64,000 bases of DNA, taken from contig JAHCVI010000001.1 in assembly GCA_019096155.1 (NCBI GenBank), forward strand, positions 10,292,001-10,356,000. Reading direction: 5' to 3'. The DNA is from Staphylotrichum longicolle. Its lineage: Eukaryota > Ascomycota > Sordariomycetes > Sordariales > Chaetomiaceae. Shown piece after piece: positions 9,320-19,698 of the stretch; position 1 is the stretch's first letter, and every line of letters starts with the position of its first letter. Position numbers and translations under genes: made by a program. Below the pieces are notes generated by a model. It was not told the origin of the DNA and made no database searches. It worked only from the letters and a program-made list of their open reading frames with translations.

Positions 9320-11288
9320 CTAATACCCAAACCCATCATGCTGATGCATGGGGCACCGCCCAGGATGCCGCTCCCACCAGGCATTGATGCACGCCCGATG
9401 GAAACGACACAGACACTCGAGGCGGGCCATGGCCACGCCAGCCTCGAACTCCTCGAGGCAAATCGAACACTCGGCCGAGTCGACGCAGTCCTTCTCGGTC
9501 GCCGTGTAAGGAAACATGCCCGTCCGGCGGGGCGGCATGGGCGGCAGCGCGTCCGGGCCGCCACCCTCGTCCGGCGTCGTACCCGGCCCGCCATACCTAC
9601 TGTGAGCCGTGATGCAGCTGTTGATGTGCGCCTCCCGCAAAGCCTCAAAGTTGGGCAGTGTCCGGGGCGGCAGCTCGCGGTGGCAGATGGGGCACTCGTC
9701 CTCTTCGGCGATCTGGGGTCGCGGGACAAAGACCGGGTGCGGCCGCCGGCGCGGCATTGTGGACGAGGATGACGGGCCTGCCACGGGACCGGTTGCCGGG
9801 GCGTCCCCGACGTCGAGCATCGATCGGTAGCGGGGGGCGCCTCCCGGATAAAGGTGGGCTGTCTGTGGGCTTGCGGTAGGCCGGTAGTAGGCCGGAGGTG
9901 TTCCCCACAAAATGCGGGCTTCGTTGCTCCTAGGCGGTGGGATAGGAGGTCGGGCAGATGCCGAGGTCCCAGGTTGCTGCGGGAGGATTAGAATGGAGTG
10001 TTTCTGAGAGCAGAAGCAAGGGCTACAAGACAACGCCAAACATACCAAAGTGACGCTCCGGCTCCTCGTTTGCGGATCGTTCGTAGCTCCGGCACCCAAG
10101 TAGAATCCCCATCTGTTGGAAAGAGCGGCGTGATCTGCTTGTATGGGTGAGCCAGCATTGCTCGGTGACCTTGCTTGCGCTCCTGGCGTCTGTGGCGGGG
10201 CCGTGTTGGGGTCAGGGACGCAGGGATTGCACAGTCGGACCCTCTCGCCGCCGCCAAACTCGGGATACCATCCTTGGCTATCTAGAAAAGAAAGCGAGGG
10301 GCCTTGAGACAAAGGACGCGGCGCCCCGGGTGGCCGAACGATGTACTGGTAGGGGATCGTGATGCGGTGTGGCGAGCAGGAGTTGCAGACTACACGGCCG
10401 CACTTCCTGTGTCCAGGATTAGCTTCTCATCGCCGGGTCCCGAGCCTTGAGCACGTACCGGCAGTGATGTTTCCTAACAAATATGCTAAACTGAGTGCCA
10501 CAGATTGGGCAGTACGTCACTTCGGAATCCGGCTGCCACCGCGGGAGGGCTACCTCGGATGGGCGGGCCCGGTCAGTGGGCGTTGACAGGATCGGCGACG
10601 GCCTTGTTACCAGTCTGGTCGCGGGGGCAGGACTCGCAGCAGATATGTTGAGAGCTGGGGGCGCAAAACCAGTTCCGCTATCTCTCCGTAATGGTTCAGG
10701 GGCAGGGGATGGAGACACTACGCTACCGCTGCTGCTTCCGCTCGCCGCTGGCACCTCCATCTCGGCCTGCAATGAGTTGTCCACCAGGTTCACTGGGCTG
10801 CTCGAGCTTTCTCCTGTCTCTTCTTCCTGCCCTCTTAGCAGTTCAGGTGCCCCATAGCCCGCGGGCGTCCTATCTGCCGCCTCCCCGGCGGCCAGCGGCC
10901 TGTCAGGCGAGGGAGACCTTGCTCGTGTTTGGGCGTCATTCTCGGCGTCGTCGTCACTCAAAGGCGATACGGCGCCCGGACCATGGTGGCTGTGTCCCTC
11001 TTCTGATGCCCCATGTCCCTGTTCCTGGTGCTCTTCTGCCGGCTCTCCATCCGAGTCTTGGTCCGCATCTGACAGTGCCCTTTCGACCTGATGGGATGGG
11101 CAGTCGAAGTATCTCGAACATTCCCGGTCGTGATACCGCCGTGTCCGCCATCGACAAACGGCGCGGTTACGTTGATCGAAATCGCGACCGCTGGCGATGG
11201 AATCGGAGCTGTTGGACTCGGTTTCGCTGTCTGCCTCGTGGGGCACGTGAGGCAGCCGAGAGGGACGCCCGGCGTCAAGGGTCGCCAT
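9320..11288 (-). CDS. FYVE-RING E3 ubiquitin ligase (Pib1-like)
   Basis: Exons 11288-10459 and 10406-9320, 638 residues if no further intron. A Ser/Asp-rich N-terminus of about 250 residues is followed by a FYVE zinc finger spanning the intron (WQPD, then two CxxC pairs, RKHHCRKCGRVVCNSC, and a final C-N-P-C). FYVE fingers bind phosphatidylinositol 3-phosphate on endosomes and vacuoles. Next come a CPICHREL...HINSCI motif resembling a small ubiquitin-binding CCHC finger (about 500-530) and a C-terminal RING (CSICLEEF to CPMH, about 590-631). FYVE plus RING is the architecture of yeast Pib1, an endosomal and vacuolar ubiquitin ligase. A possible in-frame 42-nt intron (10004-10045, GTATGT...CTCAG) would remove a stretch of low resemblance to its surroundings. 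Confidence 0.85.
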
Positions 11289-12485
11289 GAGCGGTAAACT
11301 GGCAGCGCATCCGGCGCCGTCGCGTGGGAAGCTTGCAGGCCAGGTGCTCTCGATGGTGCGATGTAGGGACTAGATGGCCGCCCCTGCGGGGAAGACGGCG
11401 GTCCGGCTGTTGCGTGTGAGAGGGAGCCTTGCCCGAGACCAAACTGCGACTACAAGTCGACACGAGTGTGCTGCAGAAAGCACAAGACGTGATTTTAAGA
11501 AGGGCAAGGTCGGGACTTTGAGAAATATAATACTGGGCGGGACGAGGAGCGCTCGACGGGGAAGCAAGCTCGAGGCTTCGAAGGCAACCTAAGTTACCTA
11601 ACCGTGGGTCGGCGGCTCAGGCCGGTCGGTCTGATGGGGACGGATGGTCTGGCCCACCGCTTCGCGTCATCGATCAGTCGGACCACAGATTGGAGAAACG
11701 GAGCGGAACCAGGCCTGTGCCTGTCCTCTCGCCCACAGCCCGGATGAAAGATCCGTAGAGCTCCAGCCTCGAGATTCCGAAGCTGTTTCCCCGTTGCTGG
11801 TGGGAGTGGAAGGCGGTGGTGAGTGCTCGCAGTGAAGTGCAGGTGGAGGGGCACCCTCGACCGAGCCGGGATTGGTTCCTAGGGATGCCTTGTGACAAGC
11901 CAAGGTGGAATCTGGGGTGTCAAGCGCAAATGTGGGGGCTTGCTCCGGTTGTTCATATCGCGATGCTTATCTCAAAAGCCGGTCTTGCCCAAGTCGGCAG
12001 CTCGGGACCCTGCAATGCTGCAGGCTGCGTTTCTTACAAATCTGCACTTTCTGCAGCCCCATCTCCATCCACACTGTTACACAAACCCTTGACACGATCC
12101 CGGGAAGAAATGGCAGCCTGGGTGGCAGTCTGACCGGCTCCACCCCCAACGGCAAAACACACCTCGGACTGGGAAAGTAAGGGGATTTTCAAGCATGGGG
12201 GCTCGACAGGGCTCGCCAATTGCTGGAGCCGGGAGCGCGTGTGTCCATGGTTAGGATTGGCTGTGCCGCACGGCTCAAACGCGGCCCCAGAATATATCAT
12301 GGAGCCAGCGCCTCTACGGCAAATGAGCACAGGCAGATGGGGCAGCGAAGGATCACCAGCGTCAAAATGGGCAAGACGACCGCTTCTTCCTTGCCCTTGT
12401 TCCATTCCTCTCTCATTTTTTTCTCCCAGTCTCCTCTCCCGGTCCCTCGTCTCCTCCCACATCCCTCACTAACCAGCATGTTGCC
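11289..12485. other. Divergent promoter region
   Basis: Lies between the FYVE-RING gene (-) and the aspartic-protease-like gene (+). Ends in a CT-rich leader before the double ATG at 12486. No RNA gene or conserved reading frame seen. Confidence 0.6.
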
Positions 12486-14285
12486 ATGATGATACCCTCG
12501 GCGAGCAAACTCGTTGTGTTCACCCTGCTGCCGCTGGCCCTCGCCGCCGTTGAGCCAAAGCAAGCAGTATGGGCTGGTGCGACGTTTGGCCCTGACGGGC
12601 CGTGGAACGCTGTCGAGGTCTCCATCGGCGGCCAGCCCAAGATCTCGCTCTTCCCGGGCCGCATGTGGCACACCTTCGTCACCACGTCCGACTACTGCGC
12701 TTTCAACAACTCGGTGCCACACTGCGGATCTGGCACCTATCTCAAGGACAGCGCTGTGGCGGGATCCAGCACGACGAGCCCCGCCGGTGCGGCGCGCAGA
12801 ATCGAGTACAAACCGCCAACTCAACAGCTGAACGCCGGCGTCGAGGCTCGCGGGTCCGCCAATCTGTACCTCGACAAGATCGACATGCAATTCAGCTCCG
12901 GTCTGGTCCAGAACCACTCGGTCGCCCTGATCGAGTCCCAGTCTCAGATGCTCGCCTACCCCGGCGGCACCTTGTATCCCGTCTTCACGGGCTGTCTCAA
13001 CGTCGGCGCCCCTGACCCGCAACAGATATTCACCGGTGGCGGCGGCAAGGCCGGCGTCAACGCGAGTATGATCCCCTGGGCCCTGAAAGAAGCCGGCACA
13101 ATCCCATCCAGCTCGTTCGGCCTGCATTACGGCTCTGCCTCGCCCTCGGCCAAGGTCTCCGGCTCACTCGTCTTCGGCGGCTACGACCGCAACCGTGTTG
13201 TCGGCGATGTGCTCTCGCTTGATGGCGACCTCTGGAGCTCCGTCACGCTCCAAAACATCACCCTCCGCGTCATCAAGGGCAACTCCCCATTTCCGTCCCT
13301 CTCGGACGGCTCGACCCCGAACCTCCTGATCCAGGGCAATTCCTCGATGCCGACAGCCGGCCTGCCCGTTCTTCTCGACCCTTGCTCGCCATACCTCACC
13401 CTTCCGCGCTCGACCTGCGATGCCATCGCCTCCCACCTCCCCGTCACCTACAACGCGTCCCTCGGCCTCTACCTCTGGAACACCACCTCCCCGCTCTACT
13501 CCCGCGTCGTCACCTCCCCGTCGACCCTCGCGCTCACCTTCATGGGCGCGTCCAACACCGAGTCTCTGACCATCCACGTCCCTTTCACACATCTCAACCT
13601 CACGCTCTCCCCGCCCTTCGTGACCGGCGCCCCCGTCCCGTACTTCCCCTGCTTCACCGGCGGCGTCGGCGCATACGTCCTCGGCAGGGCCTTCTTCCAG
13701 GACGCGTTCCTGGGCGCGAACTGGGAGACCAAGAGGATGTGGCTCGCCCAGGCGCCGGGGCCCAATATCCCCGCCGGCGTGGACGTGGCCGCCGTGCAGT
13801 CGAGCGAGGACGGAGCGATCGGGGCGGGGAAGAACCAGTGGGAGGCGTCGTGGGACGGGGTCTGGAAGGCTTTGGGGGATGAGGAGACTGGTGACGGCAG
13901 CAATAACTCGACTGCAGGGAGGACCGGTGACGGGTCGTCCGGCACCAGCGTCGGGGGTGCTGCGGAAGGGGGCGGGAGCAGCGGTCTGTCAACGGGAGCG
14001 GTGGCGGGGATTGGAGTCGGGGCAGCGGTTGGGGGAATGATCTTGATCGCCGCTGTTGGGTGGTTCTTGTGGCGGAGGAGGAGGGGCGCGGAGGCGGTCT
14101 CTCCAGCGGTAACCCAAGTGACACCGGCACCGGGCACGGCTGGTGAGCCGTCGCTCGGGGGGTACTACGATGAAGCGAAGGAACTGAGTGGGATGAATGG
14201 GCCGGTTGAAGCTCCAGCAGGTGAGCGCTCGCCGTATTATGAGATGCCAGGGGATCAGCCTGTCGGACAATGGCACCCTCGGTGA
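12486..14285 (+). CDS. Membrane-anchored aspartic-protease-fold protein with degenerate active site
   Basis: Single exon, 599 residues; two adjacent ATGs (12486, 12489) are possible starts. A signal peptide (about 1-20) is followed by a pepsin-like (A1) body, an acidic Ser/Gly-rich stalk, a transmembrane helix (about 506-528), the basic stop-transfer WRRRRG and a cytoplasmic tail of about 70 residues. Several N-glycosylation sequons and regularly spaced Cys fit an extracellular domain. Pepsins have DTGSS-like and DSGTS-like motifs; here the equivalent positions read LFPGRMW (about 54-60) and LLDPCSPYLTLP (about 296-307), so the first Asp and both Thr/Ser-Gly pairs are missing. I infer a non-catalytic surface protein or receptor. 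Related single-pass proteins are common in filamentous ascomycetes. Confidence 0.8.
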   Translation: MMIPSASKLVVFTLLPLALAAVEPKQAVWAGATFGPDGPWNAVEVSIGGQPKISLFPGRMWHTFVTTSDYCAFNNSVPHCGSGTYLKDSAVAGSSTTSPAGAARRIEYKPPTQQLNAGVEARGSANLYLDKIDMQFSSGLVQNHSVALIESQSQMLAYPGGTLYPVFTGCLNVGAPDPQQIFTGGGGKAGVNASMIPWALKEAGTIPSSSFGLHYGSASPSAKVSGSLVFGGYDRNRVVGDVLSLDGDLWSSVTLQNITLRVIKGNSPFPSLSDGSTPNLLIQGNSSMPTAGLPVLLDPCSPYLTLPRSTCDAIASHLPVTYNASLGLYLWNTTSPLYSRVVTSPSTLALTFMGASNTESLTIHVPFTHLNLTLSPPFVTGAPVPYFPCFTGGVGAYVLGRAFFQDAFLGANWETKRMWLAQAPGPNIPAGVDVAAVQSSEDGAIGAGKNQWEASWDGVWKALGDEETGDGSNNSTAGRTGDGSSGTSVGGAAEGGGSSGLSTGAVAGIGVGAAVGGMILIAAVGWFLWRRRRGAEAVSPAVTQVTPAPGTAGEPSLGGYYDEAKELSGMNGPVEAPAGERSPYYEMPGDQPVGQWHPR

Positions 14286-15245
14286 CACAGAATAGCTGTG
14301 CTCACGTGCGCCGGTATGGAATCACAAAGTTATTTCACGCGTGTCATTTGCCAAGCGTGGGTGCCGATGGGTAAGGTATTGATGCCTGGTTGCGGAAGTT
14401 TGGCCTTGGTCTCACACCCCTTTCTTGATGAAGATGTCTCAAAAGGTGGGGCCGGGCTTAATATCACGGACAATAGCTCTTCAGCATCGCGCTCGTTTCG
14501 GCATAGCGGCACGCTCCAAGAACCATCTGCGGGCGCGGACATGAAAGACACCACATACAGTAATAAGTCGCGTAGAGAGGATGGATTGCGTCAAGATCGG
14601 GTCAAGTGTCGAAACCCACTCCCTGCACACACCAACTTTGTCCATCTCATCAAACCTCGTTGAAGGACCCCGACCAATGAGCGCCTGCGCGTCCCAGGGC
14701 TCTGGTGCAGCCAGGCTCAGACGAGCATTTAAGCTTCGACTGGAGCTGGCGGTAGTACCAGCCGCCCGTGTATCTTGGCTGGTCAGCGCTACCGTCAAAG
14801 ATTGCGATTGATGGCAGCTGATGGGGGTGTGGATATGCTCCTTTCCCCGTTGGGGAGGGGCAGCGGGAAACGAATCCAATTAGGTTACACTGAGCGAAGC
14901 CAACGCCGCGGGAAACAAAAGCCAATGTCCTCCAGCCTCAGCCTGCCCAGTTCGGCGTCCGGATCTTTTGATGTTGATATCGAGTCTTGCTCAATAACCC
15001 CTTCGCACGACTTGCCTCCGTTGTAAATGTGCCCCCTCGACCCGTTCCCAATGCCCATGGCCCAGAGTGATCAGCATCAAGCGCGAAGCAACCCACAAGA
15101 GCACCTCGACTTGGGAGTTTTGGTTCCTTGCGATAATACCAAGCATTGTTTAGCAGTCTGCCATTTATCACGGAAAGGTATACACCGTTCAGCAGCTTCC
15201 CAGGTGTCGTCCCGCCCGCCGCTAACCGTCCTCCCCTGAAGCATC
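14286..15245. other. Intergenic region
   Basis: 3' flank of the aspartic-protease-like gene and presumed promoter of the small Cys-rich gene at 15246. No other gene recognised. Confidence 0.55.
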
Positions 15246-15380
15246 ATGCCGGATGAGAAACCGCAGTTGTTCTGGAAGACCTGCAGCCATCAGGGGACAC
15301 ATTCCTGTAGCGGCATGGCCTGGGCAGAAAAGGGCAAGACCAACCTCTGCGACAGCTGCAGAGCTGGGAACTGCGCATGA
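15246..15380 (+). CDS. Small Cys/His-rich protein A (44 aa)
   Basis: Short reading frame, 44 residues, no signal peptide. Residues C13, H15, H19, C21, C35, C38 and C43 follow the pattern C-x-H-x5-C-x13-C-x2-C-x4-C with LCDSC near the end. The protein encoded 1 kb downstream at 16259 has the same spacing to within one residue, which is the main evidence that this short frame is a gene. Five Cys plus two His in 31 residues suggest zinc binding, but the function is unknown to me. Upstream exons cannot be excluded. Confidence 0.55.
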   Translation: MPDEKPQLFWKTCSHQGTHSCSGMAWAEKGKTNLCDSCRAGNCA

Positions 15381-16258
15381 CGGACAACGTCGACATGAAC
15401 ATCGTCCTCGGGAACGGAGAGGAGCGGAGGCGTTACCAAAATTTGGGAATCAGGGGCGTCATGGGCATGGGATCCTGAAGGTCGGAGGCACGGATATCTT
15501 GGGGGTTGCATTTTGCACTTGATGATACTTAATTTAATGACACGGTTTTGCCTTTCTTGAACCAACGTTCCTGATTCTGAGTGAGGTGACACGAAAGAAT
15601 CCGGATGTAGACTTGTTCTTCAAGACACCAGTGTATGGTCAGGAAGAAACTTCGAAGCTACGGATCCCACTACGTTCCTAGAAAAGCTGAAAACGTTGAA
15701 CAACGTTTTAAAGGACGTCAGGGAGCGTGACTGTGAGCAATACCGCCCTTCATGACGAGAGTCGGTCAAGTAAAGCCCGGCTTCCTTCAGCTCTGCGCAG
15801 GACAATGACCACATCTCCGTGGTAAATATCACGCCACCAAAAGGAGACCATCTGATAGAGGGCATTACCACTCACACCAATCCATACATGCTCGCCATCG
15901 TGATCTCGGCAGTCTCCAGATGCATTTCTCACAATGGCACTCCACAAAGAAACCCAGCACCGTCGTTCAGAAACCTACACGTGTACGTTTCCCATGATGG
16001 TTGACGAGGAGTTACCATTTCACATGATACAAACCACGTTCAGATGTTCGACCAAGACCGGGCCCAAATCCAGGTATAAATATCCCTTGAACTGCTTGCT
16101 CAGCACCACCTCCCTGACCATCACCATCAACAACAAAAACACCAAACACGCCATCAAATACATCCCACACTGAAGAAATACCATCCAAGTCACCAGTAAC
16201 CTACTACCAGCATCACACCACACACCAGGACAAGGTAACCCCAGCAAAAACACCCACC
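15381..16258. other. Intergenic region with promoter of small Cys-rich gene B
   Basis: Contains the TATAAATA at 16075-16082 and then a CA-rich, G-poor stretch (about 16095-16258) typical of a fungal 5' leader. Nothing else recognised. Confidence 0.6.
16075..16082 (+). promoter_or_regulatory. TATA box (TATAAATA) of small Cys-rich gene B
   Basis: A textbook TATAAATA lies 177 nt upstream of the ATG at 16259, in a position that allows a leader of about 130-150 nt. Fungal TATA promoters tend to serve strongly expressed or regulated genes. Confidence 0.5.
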
Positions 16259-16444
16259 ATGACCTCCACGGACTTCCACACCCACACCCAAACCCACAAC
16301 ACCCCCCACCAACCCCCCCTCGACATGTCCCGACCGGCATGTGCCCACTACGACAAGACCGGGTGCGAGTGCAGGAGGGTCGTAGAGGGCACCGGCACCC
16401 TCTGCGATTACTGCGAAAAGAACCAGTGCGGGCAGAATAACTGA
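16259..16444 (+). CDS. Small Cys/His-rich protein B (61 aa), paralogue of A
   Basis: Intact 61-residue frame preceded by a TATA box and CA-rich leader. Its C28, H30, C36, C38, C49, C52 and C57 give C-x-H-x5-C-x12-C-x2-C-x4-C, the spacing seen in the 44-residue protein at 15246; both end in LCD-x-C-x4-C. The first 22 residues are His/Thr/Pro/Gln and derive from CA-rich DNA like the leader, so the true start may be the internal ATG at 16325, giving a 39-residue protein of similar size to A. No signal peptide or membrane segment. A small zinc-binding protein is the simplest reading; the function is unknown to me. Confidence 0.65.
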   Translation: MTSTDFHTHTQTHNTPHQPPLDMSRPACAHYDKTGCECRRVVEGTGTLCDYCEKNQCGQNN

Positions 16445-17754
16445 GTCCTCCCGGCCCGGAGCCAGGGATACAAGGAGCCCAAACCATCTTGGTTCGGGGT
16501 CCTCAAACACGCGGTGGTGCTGGAGGAAGGAAGGGGTTGGGTGGAGGCATATGGGGTGATGCATTACATATGGCTCGCTTGGTTTGGGACGGACGCACGG
16601 GGTGTTCATGACCGCTGGCTCGGTAAGAAAGAAGGGGGCGAGTGGTTTTGGGTTGCTGGAGGTACGAAGGTAGGGGGATAAGGGGGGATGGGGCGGTCAA
16701 GGGGGATTATGGCAGTGCCTTGCTTTTCAGCTGGGACTGTGAAGCAATTCCTCCTGGTGTCAGCACTTACTTGCATGGAATTGAATCGCGATGATTTTCT
16801 CAAGTTAAGTTCCTAGTGCTGGTGGTGTCTTGACAGTGAACCCGTGCTCTTTGTATTCAGGGATGGAGTCTACAAAGCCTAAGTGCTCTAGAAAAAGGGG
16901 TTTGGTGGACACCGTCTTTCCAAACTTCAATAGTTCCACCCGAAAACCAGGGAAGATGTCGACTTGATCATGACAAGGAGGATCATGACAAGGAGACTTG
17001 TCAAGACGAAGTTAGTTGTAAAAACGTGGCTGCAGTGCCAATCAATTACTGGTGAGGATGTGACGTCTGAGGTATGATGGCGAAGCTGCGATGTGATGAT
17101 GGTCTGGAGCCGGCTGATATACACCAAGGTTTCCCAATGGATCGACAAGCCAGTGGACCGAATCAAAGATCATCGGATCGCCATGGGCCGGGTATATCAT
17201 CTGAACGGCCCCAGATTGTCACGGACGGGGTATATCATTTAAACAGCCTATTGCGCAGCCTGATGTATGACCAACACCGATGGCGCGCCAGCGATAGAGG
17301 GCTGCAGATAACACAAAACAAGAACAAGCATGAAGCATGGGACAGACCAGTGAGTTTTATCATTCAATTCGTGCCGGAGTATGTGCGGTAGCAACAAGCA
17401 CCCCGAGGAGAAACTCTCACGCCGATGACGCCCCAAAAGCCGCGCCATCAAGCGGTGTGGCTTCTTGTCTAAATGTCCAACATGCCAGCCAGTAGCCCAG
17501 TTCATAAAGGAAATCTTTTTTGGCCGAGATCGCCATGAGATATCGAGAGAAAAAAAACAACTCCCTTCTCCGCCTGTCATAAAAACGCCACAAACATCGC
17601 TTCCCCAGAGAATTAAGTAGTATGAACCGTAAAAACGAATCGAAGAACAAATGAACCAAAGGAGTCGGTTCGGGGTATAGTCGTCAATGCCAGATCGATA
17701 GCCTCCGTCTCGGTCCCTGTCGCAGCGCCAGCCGTGGTGTGAATCATGTCACGT
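16445..17754. other. Intergenic region
   Basis: Convergent 3' flanks of the small Cys-rich gene (+) and the GPI-protein gene (-). The short sequence GGTATATCAT recurs at about 17190 and 17229. No gene recognised. Confidence 0.55.
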
Positions 17755-18168
17755 CTAGGCGAGGAGAGCGACACCAGCGCCGAGGACACCGAGGAGCAGA
17801 GCGGGCTGGACGAAGAGGCTGCCGGCGGCGCCCGTGGGGATGGTGGTGGGGGCACCGGTCGTCTTGGAAGGAGGGGCCTGGCCGCCCGACGACGGGGTGC
17901 TGGCGGCGCGGGAGCTGGAGAGGGTGAAGGCCGAGCTGACGGTGGGACCGTGGGTGGCGGTCGAGTTGGAGATGGGGAACGCCCAGCTCGTGGTGGTGGC
18001 GGTGGTGGTGGTGGTGCGCCCGGGGCAGTTGCTGGCGGTCGGGTTGCACTGGGTGATGGTGACCGTCTTGGTCAGGGTCTGGGTCGAGGTCGTGGTGATG
18101 TCGGCCTCTTGGGCAGCGACCAGGGAGAGGCCAGTGGCCAGAACGGCGACGATGCTCTTGAACTGCAT
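17755..18168 (-). CDS. Ser/Thr-rich GPI-anchored cell-surface protein
   Basis: Single exon, 137 residues. An N-terminal signal peptide (MQFKSIVAVLATGLSLVAA) precedes a short Thr/Ser-rich body with one Cys pair (CNPTASNC) and an N-glycosylation sequon, then a Thr/Pro spacer and a C-terminal hydrophobic tail (LFVQPALLLGVLGAGVALLA) after small residues, which is the layout of a GPI attachment signal. Such proteins sit on the plasma membrane or become linked to the wall glucan. The ATG at 18168 is chosen because the signal peptide starts there; the frame stays open upstream but reads as leader sequence. No enzymatic domain is visible. Confidence 0.85.
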   Translation of the reverse strand: MQFKSIVAVLATGLSLVAAQEADITTTSTQTLTKTVTITQCNPTASNCPGRTTTTTATTTSWAFPISNSTATHGPTVSSAFTLSSSRAASTPSSGGQAPPSKTTGAPTTIPTGAAGSLFVQPALLLGVLGAGVALLA

Positions 18169-19698
18169 GGTGTCTGATTGGTGACCGGAATCGGCTGACT
18201 TGGACGTTGGGTTGTCGTGGTGGTTGTTGTGTGGGATCGAGATGGCAGCAGTGGAGAGGCGGATGCCGTGTGCTTGGCGCGAATGAGATTGTCGGACGAA
18301 GAAGATCAACGAGACCTGCGTTTGAAGAATGGGCAAATGTGCAAATCAAGACGATCGATCCAAGTTTTATCTGTGATGCGCGCTGTTGCAAAAAAAATGA
18401 GTGTCTGTAGGCTGACGCCGGAAGGCAAGGAAAAGAGTGGATGGCTGCTGGGAGGCTGCTGAGTGAGAGTCGGGTGGGAGAAGGGGCGCGGGTCGGACGG
18501 GCTGGGGAATCCCGCCTTTTAGGGGACCACCAGGCACAGGACTTGGGCACCATCGCGCCCTGGCACGGCGGCTTGCAACCCTTGTTCCTGAGCTGGCCGT
18601 GATTGCAGGGGATGAACCAGGGCTGGAAGGGCCAGGATTACCGCTCAAGGTGGGACAAAAACCGCGTACCTTGCAGGCGCAGAAAGTGGGGGCTAATCCC
18701 GCAGGTGGGGATCTGTCATTGGCCGCATACCTTCCCGCCTGCAAGGAACAGGCAAGGTGTGAAAACTTCAGCCAATTGACTTTACTCTTGTGGGTCTCTC
18801 TCAGGACGCTGACTTGCGGGCATTCTTGCTCATCCTTGCTCCAATCTGAACTCCCAAGCGGGCCGGGCCAGCAGCCGGGAGCGGTGGCGAGTCTGGAGAC
18901 CAACTCATCATTCAGATGACGAATGATGGGACTGCGCAGACTCTGCGAGGCTTTTACAGGTTGCCACGTTTTCGGCACTTACATATGCAGTCTCTGCAGG
19001 ACAGAGGAATGCCTTGGTTGGATCGACAAACACAACCTGAGCGAAAATTCCAAACGTGTTGGGTGCGCCATGTTTTTGCTGACTGAAGGTGCCGCACCGT
19101 TTGAGAGACATGCCACCGTCATACGAAGCGCACTGCGTCGGTCTCTAAAGTGTCACAGCCAGGCGGGGGGAGTTGGCTGATCGGGGGCCACGACGAAAAT
19201 ACAACGGGGAGGGGCACAGGTCTCAGGCTGACTGCATCGATAGTGTGACAACACCATCACTCTCTTACAGAGTGTTCTGTGCATCCAGCACAACATGGCA
19301 TCGTGTCGGCAGCTGCTCGCATGGTTCCTTTGAGGTTGAGATGAAGGGCGAGAAGGCAGTCCCAAGGCCCTGGGTATGAAACCGCCATTGATGCTTGGCA
19401 TAAGGTTATTTCGGCCGTGGGACTCGAGCAGGGACAATCCAAGTCACCAGAACCCTCTTCAATCTCCATGAGATTTGCAGGTCCACCGACATCTGGGGTT
19501 GACCATGCCGACATCAGACGAGGGGAATTTAGGTTATCGTTCAACATGGGGAACTCGTATTGTGTGTGAATACGATGAAGCTATAGCAAGACACATAGGC
19601 AGCAAAACCCCCGACGCCAGGACCTCTCAATGCGAAACAAACCGAGACTCCCTTCGCTAAAACGCAATTGTTTCCCCAGAGATGTGATGAAAAAACTT
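18169..19698. other. Intergenic region
   Basis: Promoter of the GPI-protein gene at the left and 3' flank of the repeat-protein gene at the right. No conserved reading frame or RNA gene recognised. Confidence 0.55.
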
